From Streptosporangiaceae bacterium (GTDB taxonomy: Bacteria; Actinomycetota; Actinomycetes; Streptosporangiales; Streptosporangiaceae), in contig JAICWX010000134.1 of the NCBI GenBank assembly GCA_025934635.1, forward strand, positions 1-21,979: 21,979 nucleotides of DNA, read 5' to 3'. The notes under the pieces were generated by a model that searched no databases, was not told where the DNA came from, and was given only the letters and a program-made list of their open reading frames with translations. Shown here piece by piece: positions 16,419-21,979 of this stretch. The translations under genes were made by a program, and so were the position numbers. How positions within the stretch are numbered: position 1 is the stretch's first letter; every line of letters starts with the position of its first letter.

Positions 16419-17933
16419 TTACGCCTTGGCCTGCATGCTCGAGCGGGCCGGGTTGCCCTGGTCGGCGGCCTTGGGGTCCTTCTCGCCCTGCTTGGCGCGG
16501 ACGCCCTGCTCGATCTTATCGCCGATGCTCTTGTCGACGTTGTGCCAGTACTCGAAGGCGCGGACCAGGACGGGCTCGGACACGCCGTTGAGCAGGTGGC
16601 CGACGACGTTGTCGACGAGACGGCCGCGGGCGTCGTCGTCGAGGACCTCGCGGACCATGGTGCCGGCCTGGCCCCAGTCGTCGTCCTCGGCGCGCAGGGT
16701 GTAGGCCGAGCGCACCATGTCGCCGTCGGAGTGCCAGCCGGCCACCGGGTTGTGCTCGGTATCGGCCTGCGGGCCGCCCTTGGAGTTCGGCGCGTACACC
16801 GGGTCGGAGACGTTCTTGACCCGCATCGCGCCGTCCTTGCTGTAAGCGCGGGTCTCCACCACCGGGGAGTTGACCGGGATCTGCTTGTAGTTCACGCCGA
16901 GGCGGTGGCGGTGCGCGTCGGAGTAGGAGAACCCGCGGGCCAGCAGCATCTTGTCCGGGGACAGCGCGATGCCCGGCACCAGGTTGTCCGGCTCGAACGC
17001 GGCCTGCTCCATCTCGGTGTGGTAGTCGGTGACGTTGCGGTCCAGGGTCAGCCGGCCGACCTCGGTCAGCGGGTAGTCACTGTGCGGCCAGACCTTGGTC
17101 AGGTCGAACGGGTTGAACCGGTAGGTCTTGGCCTCCTCGAACGGCATGATCTGCATCTTCAGCGTCCAGCTGGGGAAGTCCCCGGCGGCGATGTGGTCGT
17201 ACAGGTCGCGCTGGTGGTAGTCGGTGTCGGCCGAGGCCATCTGGTCGGCCTCGTCCTGGGTGAAGAACTCGACGCCCTGGTCGGTCTTGAAGTGGTATTT
17301 GACCCAGAACTTCTCCCCGGCGGCGTTGACCCACAGGTAAGTGTGGGAGCTGTAGCCGTTCATGTGCCGCCAGGTGCGCGGGATGCCCCGGTCGCCCATC
17401 AGCCAGGTCACCTGGTGAGCCGACTCCGGGGACAGGGTCCAGAAGTCCCACTGCATGTCGTGGTCGCGCAGGTTGTTGTCGGCGCGGCGCTTCTGCGAGC
17501 GGATGAAGTGCTGGAACTTCATCGGGTCGCGGACGAAGAAGACCGGGGTGTTGTTCCCGACCATGTCGTAGTTGCCCTCGGAGGTATAGAACTTCAGGGC
17601 GAAGCCGCGCGGGTCGCGCCAGGTATCGGGGCTGCCCCGCTCCCCCGCCACGGTGGAGAACCTGATCAGCGTGTCGGTCCGGGTGCCGGGCTGGAACACC
17701 GCCGCCTTGGTGTAGGCGCTGACATCGCCCGTCACCTCGAAGTGACCGAACGCGCCGCCGCCCTTGGCGTGCGGCTGGCGCTCCGGGATCCGCTCGCGGT
17801 TGAAGTTGGCCATCTGCTCGATCAGGTAGTGATCGTGGAGCAGCAGCGGGCCGTCGGGGCCGACGGTGAGCGAATGCTCGTCGCTCTCGACCGGCGCGCC
17901 GGCATCCGTCGTGGTCGGCTTGATATCTGTCAC
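16419..17933 (-). CDS. Monofunctional heme catalase (KatA/KatE type, small-subunit)
   Basis: A 504-residue catalase that breaks down hydrogen peroxide. The distal histidine is H55 in [16 protein letters not shown]. The distal asparagine is in [12 protein letters not shown] (N127/N128). The proximal heme ligand is Y337 in [14 protein letters not shown]. The length and absence of a C-terminal flavodoxin-like domain fit small-subunit (clade 3-like) catalases. The GTG at 17933 is chosen because GAGGAGG stands 7 bases upstream; GTG 17939 is closer to that site and less likely. The same frame is open upstream all the way to the ParA start at 18884, so a computer call may show an 821-residue ParA-catalase fusion. 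The strong internal ribosome site argues that catalase is made on its own. Confidence 0.92.
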   Translation of the reverse strand: MTDIKPTTTDAGAPVESDEHSLTVGPDGPLLLHDHYLIEQMANFNRERIPERQPHAKGGGAFGHFEVTGDVSAYTKAAVFQPGTRTDTLIRFSTVAGERGSPDTWRDPRGFALKFYTSEGNYDMVGNNTPVFFVRDPMKFQHFIRSQKRRADNNLRDHDMQWDFWTLSPESAHQVTWLMGDRGIPRTWRHMNGYSSHTYLWVNAAGEKFWVKYHFKTDQGVEFFTQDEADQMASADTDYHQRDLYDHIAAGDFPSWTLKMQIMPFEEAKTYRFNPFDLTKVWPHSDYPLTEVGRLTLDRNVTDYHTEMEQAAFEPDNLVPGIALSPDKMLLARGFSYSDAHRHRLGVNYKQIPVNSPVVETRAYSKDGAMRVKNVSDPVYAPNSKGGPQADTEHNPVAGWHSDGDMVRSAYTLRAEDDDWGQAGTMVREVLDDDARGRLVDNVVGHLLNGVSEPVLVRAFEYWHNVDKSIGDKIEQGVRAKQGEKDPKAADQGNPARSSMQAKA

Positions 17934-18014
17934 CGTCACTCCTCCTCGTCGTCGTGCATCCGGGCCGCCTCCCCGGCCACGGTGCCGGTAAACATGTCCG
18001 GGGCTGGGGCATGG

Positions 18015-18020
18015 CACGAT
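18015..18020 (+). promoter_or_regulatory. Relic -10 element (CACGAT) before the VOC scar
   Basis: CACGAT stands 7 bases before the ATG at 18028, the same layout as the leaderless starts elsewhere in the window. It suggests that the truncated VOC gene still has its original promoter and first codons. Confidence 0.35.
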
Positions 18021-18027
18021 GGGCGGC

Positions 18028-18143
18028 ATGGCATTGACGACGGTCACGGCAGGCTGAGCGGCCCGGAGGCCCCGGCCTTCTGGGTGCTGGCCGACCCCGA
18101 GGGCAACGAGGCCTGCATCACCACCTGGCAGGGCCGCGACTAA
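18028..18143 (+). pseudogene. Internally deleted VOC (glyoxalase-like) family gene, scar of both ends
   Basis: The first codons read MALTTVTAG and then hit TGA at 18055. In another frame the stretch 18060-18143 reads [18 protein letters not shown] and ends in WQGRD and TAA, the usual C-terminal block of vicinal-oxygen-chelate proteins (W-x-V-L-x-D-P-E-G-N-E). The two ends therefore look like the start and finish of one gene of about 110-130 codons with its middle lost and the frame shifted at the junction near 18052-18060. It cannot make a VOC protein. It lies antisense to the open frame that joins ParA and catalase. Confidence 0.65.
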
Positions 18144-18884
18144 GTTTTCCTTGGCCAGTTCGGACCACAGGTCGCGGTAGGCGCGGGCGGCCACGCTGCG
18201 GGGGGCGAAGGCGGTCACCGGGGCACGCTCCACCGACATGCGCTCGATGAGCGAGAGGGCGGGGATGGGGGTGGCGGCGACGTCTACTCGTTCGGCCTGA
18301 AGGTCTTTGATGGTTTCCTGGTGCAGCTTTTTGCGGCGGTCAGCCATGGAGAAGAACGCGAGTATCTGCGGACGGTGGCCGCTGAAGCCGGCCACGAACT
18401 CGGTGAGCTGGTCCAGCGTCCGGACCGAGAGCGTGGTGGGGATCAGCGGGACCACCAGCACGTCGGCCGCGTGTATGACGTTCTCCGAGACCAGCGAGAT
18501 GCTCGGCGGGCAGTCGAGGAACACGTGGTCGTACTCGGCGGCCAGCGGGCGCAGCAGCTGGGCGATTTTCCTGGTCGGCTTCCTGTCCGCCCCGCCCAGC
18601 AGCAGGTCCATGTTGCGGTAGGTGAAGTCGGCCGGGATCAGGTCGAGGTCGTCGAAGTCGGTGCCCTTGATCGCGTCGTCCAGGGCCTTGGTGCCGCGGA
18701 TGAGGGCCTTGCCGCCGCCCTTGACCCGCGGCTTGATCCGGAACAGGAAGCTGGCCGCGCCCTGCGGGTCCAGGTCCCAGAGCAGGGTGCGGTGGCCGTC
18801 GGCGGCGGACAGGTAGGCCAGGTTGACGGCCGCCGTCGTCTTCCCGACGCCGCCCTTGATGTTGTAGGTGGCGAAGATCTTCAC
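18141..18884 (-). CDS. ParA/Soj-family ATPase (orphan), without a stop codon of its own
   Basis: About 248 residues of a ParA/MinD-type ATPase. The deviant Walker A motif is KGGVGKTT (residues 10-17, signature lysine K10). DLDPQGAAS (D37-S45) is the A' motif and VFLDCPP (D124) is Walker B. The family end is expected around [12 protein letters not shown]. No stop follows there: the frame runs on for about 70 improbable codons antisense to the VOC scar and joins the catalase. A TAG sits one frame away at 18142-18140, right after an AAAA run, so one base fewer would restore a stop. The GTG at 18884 overlaps the CHAD gene stop (GTGA) and has GGAGGGG upstream. There is no parB nearby, so chromosome partition is unlikely; a role in positioning or regulation with the CHAD protein is inferred. 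Confidence 0.8.
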
Positions 18885-20506
18885 GAGCGCCCCTCCAGCA
18901 GCACGCGAACCCGCTCCTGGCCGGCCGGGCCCGCGAACCGGGCGAACCGGGCGGCGAACTCATCCCGGGCCTGCAGCTGGCTGCGCGCCAGCTTTGCGGC
19001 GATTTCACCCATGGCCAGCAGCGTAGCGGCCGGGGCGGCCCGTTCGGCCAGCATCGCTTCGGCCAGCGAGCTGATCTCGTCGCGCTGGACCTCGCTGTCC
19101 TGGAAGTCACCGAGGCAGTCCTGCAGCTGCTTGAGGTCGCCGACGACCTTGCGGTACGCGACCGGGTCGTGCACGGGTGCGAAGAACTCCAGCAGGTAGC
19201 GCAGTTCCTTGGCCCGCTTGCGCAGGTCGTGCAGGGATTCCGGGGGCGACGCCGGGGTGATCGCGGCGCCCCGCGCGGCGATGCGGCGGAACGCGCGCCC
19301 GGTGGTGGACAGGGCGAGCGTCCTGGCCGTCGGGCGGCGCCGGCGGGGGCCGCCGTCGTCGCGGAGCTCCAGCAGCGCCTTGCGCCAGTCGTCGGCGATG
19401 GCGCGGAACCGCGGCCCGCGCAGCGCCGCGGCCAGCCGCCGGACCTCGAGGGCGCGCCGCCGGGCCAGGAAGGCCCGCAGCGGCTCCAGGTCGGCCGGCG
19501 ACGCGGCCTCCACTCCGCTGGCCATCGCGTCGAAACCGAGCAGGTGCACGTCCAGGTCCCGGACCGGCGTGGTCACGTCGCCCAGCCACTTGAACTCGGC
19601 CTGGTAATGCTCGGCGAGCTTGTCCGGGAGGACCGCGCCGAGCAGCTTGATGGCCGAACGGGTGCGGCGGACCGCGACCCGCAGGTCGTGCAGGAACTCG
19701 CTGTCGATGTCGCGGAGCACGCCGTCGACGTTGGACTCCAGGGTGTCGAGCAGCCGCAGCAGCAGCCGGGCGACCGCGACCGGCGCGGGCAGCTCGGCGG
19801 TGATCTGCGCCGCCACGCTGCTGCTGTAGTCGGCGGGGTGGCGGCCGAGCGCGGTCAGCGCCGCGAGGAAGGTGCCCTGGCTGGCGGGCGCGACGCCGGG
19901 CACGGCGGCCAGCAGCGCGGAGGCCTTGCGGGCCTGGCCCGGATAGCCGCGGACCTCGGTCACGGCGAGCCGCGGGGCGAGCTCGGCGGTGGTCGCGGGC
20001 TGGCTGAGGGCGGCATGGCCGGCCGCGGGCTGGCTGGGGGCCGTGACCGTGACGTGGTCCGCGACCAGCCGGGCGACGGTCTTGCCGTCGGCGTTGAGCA
20101 GCCGGGTCACGCGGGCCGTGCTGACCGCCCGGACGATCGGCAGCAGCGCCCGCGGCCTGGTCAACACGATGATCCGGTCCCGCACCGGCCCGTCCGGCAG
20201 GTCCAGCGGCGGACGCCGGGGCCAGCTGGTCACGGCCTGCTCGGCCTGCGGCGTCCCGTCGGCCTGGCTCAGCAGCAGGCGCCCGCCCCGCCGGGCCTGC
20301 TCGAACTGCAGGATCAGGCCGCCCCGGTACAGCCGCCAGTCGAAGGTGTCCAGCCAGGTGCGGCGACGCGGGCCGGTGCCGGGCGCGGCCGGCTCCGCGG
20401 TCACCGTGAACGCCGCGGCCAGCGCGGCGAGGGCGGCGGACAGGAGGTTCTCCTCGTCCCCGGGGCCCACCTCAAGGACGAAACCCCGCAGGCCAGGCGC
20501 TGTCAC
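18881..20506 (-). CDS. CYTH-like/CHAD domain protein
   Basis: The protein has 541 residues. The C-terminal half (about 260-530) is a CHAD domain, a helical domain with conserved histidines and basic residues thought to bind polyphosphate. It shows both repeat signatures, [19 protein letters not shown] and [19 protein letters not shown]. The N-terminal part (1-200) is laid out like a CYTH triphosphate tunnel domain, but the catalytic ExExK motif is not intact (LEVGPGDE at that place), so it is probably not an active triphosphatase. The start is taken as the GTG at 20506, which has GGAG 6 bases upstream; a TTG at 20527 is the alternative. The ParA gene overlaps its end, so the two are translationally coupled. 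Confidence 0.85.
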   Translation of the reverse strand: MTAPGLRGFVLEVGPGDEENLLSAALAALAAAFTVTAEPAAPGTGPRRRTWLDTFDWRLYRGGLILQFEQARRGGRLLLSQADGTPQAEQAVTSWPRRPPLDLPDGPVRDRIIVLTRPRALLPIVRAVSTARVTRLLNADGKTVARLVADHVTVTAPSQPAAGHAALSQPATTAELAPRLAVTEVRGYPGQARKASALLAAVPGVAPASQGTFLAALTALGRHPADYSSSVAAQITAELPAPVAVARLLLRLLDTLESNVDGVLRDIDSEFLHDLRVAVRRTRSAIKLLGAVLPDKLAEHYQAEFKWLGDVTTPVRDLDVHLLGFDAMASGVEAASPADLEPLRAFLARRRALEVRRLAAALRGPRFRAIADDWRKALLELRDDGGPRRRRPTARTLALSTTGRAFRRIAARGAAITPASPPESLHDLRKRAKELRYLLEFFAPVHDPVAYRKVVGDLKQLQDCLGDFQDSEVQRDEISSLAEAMLAERAAPAATLLAMGEIAAKLARSQLQARDEFAARFARFAGPAGQERVRVLLEGRS

Positions 20507-20546
20507 GTCGGACTCCCATCTAGCCAATGCTGCCGCCCGCCCCCTC

Positions 20547-20559
20547 AGACATCTTGTCT
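20547..20559. promoter_or_regulatory. Palindrome AGACATCTTGTCT upstream of the CHAD-parA pair
   Basis: A perfect AGACA / TGTCT inverted repeat around a 3-base centre lies in the gap between the CHAD gene start and the ribokinase stop. On the minus strand TAGACA overlaps it and could serve as a -10 box for the CHAD gene, so a repressor bound here would block it. No matching regulator is in the window. Confidence 0.35.
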
Positions 20560-20612
20560 ACGTTTCCGGCTGATCGTAGATCCCCGGGACGCGCTTGCCC
20601 AGAGGTATGGGC

Positions 20613-21554
20613 TCAGCGTACGGGCCAGGTCAGGCCGGTCACCGCGCGGATGTCGGCCGGCCGCGGCATGCCCGCCTGAGCGCCTGCCCTGGTGGCGGCG
20701 GTGGCACCCGCGGCGGCGGCGGCGCGGACCGCCTCGGCGGCCGGCACGCCCGCGGCCAGGGTCACGGCGAGCGCGCCGATGAAGGTGTCGCCCGCGCCGA
20801 CGGTGTCGACCGCCTCGACCCGGAACGCCTGCACGGTCTCGGCCGGTCCCGGGCCGTCGGCCAGCGCGGCGCCGTGCGCGCCCGCGGTGACCACGGCATG
20901 CTTCGCGCCGGCGTCGACCAGCGCGACGGCCGCCTGTGCGGCTTCGGCCAGGCCGCTGACCGGGCGGCCGAGGACGGCGCCGGCCTCGGTCTCGTTCACC
21001 ACCAGCCAGTCCAGGTGCCCGCTGGCGACGATGTCCGTTGCCTGGGCCGGCACCGGGGCCAGGTTGAGGATGCTGGTGCGGCCGTGCTGGTGCGCCCGGG
21101 CCAGCGCCTCGGTGATGGCGGGGACCGGGATCTCGGCGCAGATGACCAGCAGGTCGTCCGGGTTCGCGGTGGCCGCGGCGATCTCGGTGCCGCTGACCGC
21201 GTGGTTGGCGCCGGGGGCGACCGTGATGATGTTCTCGCCCGCCTGGTCGACCGAGATCATGGCCAGGCCGGTGGGGGCATCGGCGGTGACCCGGACGGCG
21301 GCGGCGTCCACCTTCTCCTTACGCAGGGCAGCCAGCAACTGGCGGCCGAAGTCGTCGTCGCCGACGCAGCCCGCCATGCGCACGGACGCGCCGAGCCGGG
21401 CTGCCGCCACCGCCTGGTTGGCGCCCTTGCCGCCCGGCGTGAACCGCGCCGCCGAGCCGAGCACGGTGGCGCCCGGTTCAGGCAGCTGGGGCACGGTGAC
21501 GGAGATATCCATGTTCAGGCTGCCCAGGGTGGTGACCCGCGGCCGGTGTCGCAT
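20613..21554 (-). CDS. rbsK: Ribokinase (PfkB family)
   Basis: A 313-residue sugar kinase that would phosphorylate ribose to ribose 5-phosphate with ATP. Diagnostic features are the N-terminal substrate motif GSLNMDISV, the PfkB signature GGKGANQAVAAARLG (G41 onward), NETEAGAVLG near residue 190, and the ATP/anion-hole motif DTVGAGDTF with catalytic base D256. Length is normal for RbsK. No ribose transport genes are next to it. The ATG at 21554 has no ribosome site but has TACGGT 6 bases upstream on the minus strand (21566-21561), so it is probably leaderless. It is divergent from the phzF-like gene. Confidence 0.9.
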   Translation of the reverse strand: MRHRPRVTTLGSLNMDISVTVPQLPEPGATVLGSAARFTPGGKGANQAVAAARLGASVRMAGCVGDDDFGRQLLAALRKEKVDAAAVRVTADAPTGLAMISVDQAGENIITVAPGANHAVSGTEIAAATANPDDLLVICAEIPVPAITEALARAHQHGRTSILNLAPVPAQATDIVASGHLDWLVVNETEAGAVLGRPVSGLAEAAQAAVALVDAGAKHAVVTAGAHGAALADGPGPAETVQAFRVEAVDTVGAGDTFIGALAVTLAAGVPAAEAVRAAAAAGATAATRAGAQAGMPRPADIRAVTGLTWPVR

Positions 21555-21560
21555 TTTGGC

Positions 21561-21566
21561 ACCGTA
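21561..21566 (-). promoter_or_regulatory. -10 element (TACGGT) of leaderless rbsK promoter
   Basis: Read on the minus strand, TACGGT fits TANNNT and is 6 bases before the rbsK ATG. No ribosome site lies between. Confidence 0.45.
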
Positions 21567-21624
21567 GCGTAAGAAGGGCCAGGGGCCGCGGGATTGGACC
21601 TGCCGCCGGGGCCGTGCCGCCTCC

Positions 21625-21630
21625 TAGACT
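21625..21630 (+). promoter_or_regulatory. -10 element (TAGACT) of leaderless phzF-like promoter
   Basis: TAGACT is a near-consensus actinobacterial -10 box, 6 bases before the GTG at 21637. No Shine-Dalgarno sequence is present. No clear -35 box is seen. Confidence 0.55.
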
Positions 21631-21636
21631 CGGCGT

Positions 21637-21979
21637 GTGCCTTCTCAGTTTCGTCAGGTGGACGTCTTCACCGATACCCCGTATCTCGGCAACCCGGTCG
21701 CGGTCGTGCTCGGCGCCGAGGGGCTTTCCGACGAGCAGATGCAGCAGTTCGCGAACTGGACGAACCTGTCGGAGACCACGTTCGTGCTGCCGCCGCGCGA
21801 CGCCCGGGCCGATTACCTGGTCCGGATCTTCACCACGACCCGGGAGCTGCCGTTCGCCGGGCATCCCACGCTGGGGACCTGCCACGCCTGGCTCGAGGCC
21901 GGGGGCCGGCCTGCCGATCCGGACATGGTGGTCCAGGAATGCGGGGCCGGGCTGGTCATGGTCCGGCGGACCGAGGCGG
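21637..21979 (+). CDS. PhzF-family isomerase/epimerase, 3'-truncated by the window end
   Basis: The first 114 residues are visible. The start matches the PhzF/diaminopimelate-epimerase-like fold: FRQVDVFTDTPYLGNPVAVVLGA, then NLSETTFVLP with the catalytic glutamate (E46), and ELPFAGHPTLGTCHAW, the conserved G-H-P-T block. Members catalyse proton shifts in small acids; PhzF itself acts in phenazine synthesis, but most family members, including this one, have no known substrate. The GTG at 21637 is fixed by the -10 box just upstream. The C-terminal half lies outside the window. Confidence 0.88.
   Translation, partial: MPSQFRQVDVFTDTPYLGNPVAVVLGAEGLSDEQMQQFANWTNLSETTFVLPPRDARADYLVRIFTTTRELPFAGHPTLGTCHAWLEAGGRPADPDMVVQECGAGLVMVRRTEA

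Noticed and set aside
15840..18143. A 767-codon plus-strand open frame across eamA and catalase
   Set aside because: It is antisense to catalase and out of frame with eamA, and repetitive Val/Gly/Asp in composition. Only its last 28 or so codons are meaningful, as the tail of the broken VOC gene.
18141..20506. Plasmid or phage partition locus
   Set aside because: No parB, no parS-like repeats and no replication gene. The CHAD partner points to another job.

Overview
The window is high-GC, densely coded DNA. Codon use is strongly G/C at third positions, several genes look leaderless, and it carries a DUF222/HNH (13E12-type) gene and a CHAD-ParA gene pair. Together these point to an actinomycete (Actinomycetota). 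Genus cannot be set from this sequence. There are no rRNA or tRNA genes, no intact insertion sequence and no CRISPR array.

Bases 1-8374 hold an eight-gene operon for a soluble diiron monooxygenase of the propane/THF type (prmABCD, mimABCD or thm-like). The order is hydroxylase large subunit (5' end outside the window), NADH reductase, hydroxylase small subunit, coupling protein, amidohydrolase, DUF59 protein, zinc alcohol dehydrogenase and a GroEL-like chaperonin. The four structural genes oxidise the hydrocarbon. The alcohol dehydrogenase would take the alcohol onward. The chaperonin, and possibly the DUF59 protein and amidohydrolase, would serve assembly. A textbook intrinsic terminator lies after the coupling-protein gene, in the middle of this set, and probably lowers expression of the downstream genes. 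An NRAMP metal transporter follows on the same strand.

Bases 9754-11442 hold a compact redox cassette: a sulfite-oxidase-like molybdopterin protein, an FAD/NAD(P)H reductase overlapping it, and a small zinc-ribbon protein (DUF6510-like). A HAD phosphatase gene runs toward it. Back to back with the HAD gene is a ComB-like 2-phosphosulfolactate phosphatase gene.

Bases 12962-15477 are an accessory patch: an intact DUF222/HNH gene on the minus strand between two AT-richer non-coding stretches. The same short sequence occurs in both stretches, and a 23-base direct repeat pair lies beside one of them.

Bases 15478-21979 hold an EamA transporter (probable CTG start), a catalase, a scar of an internally deleted VOC gene, a ParA-type ATPase, a CYTH/CHAD protein, ribokinase and the start of a PhzF family gene. 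The ParA frame has no stop of its own. It stays open through the VOC scar into the catalase, giving one 821-codon frame. This is most likely the trace of a deletion or a one-base indel, but it could be a real fusion.
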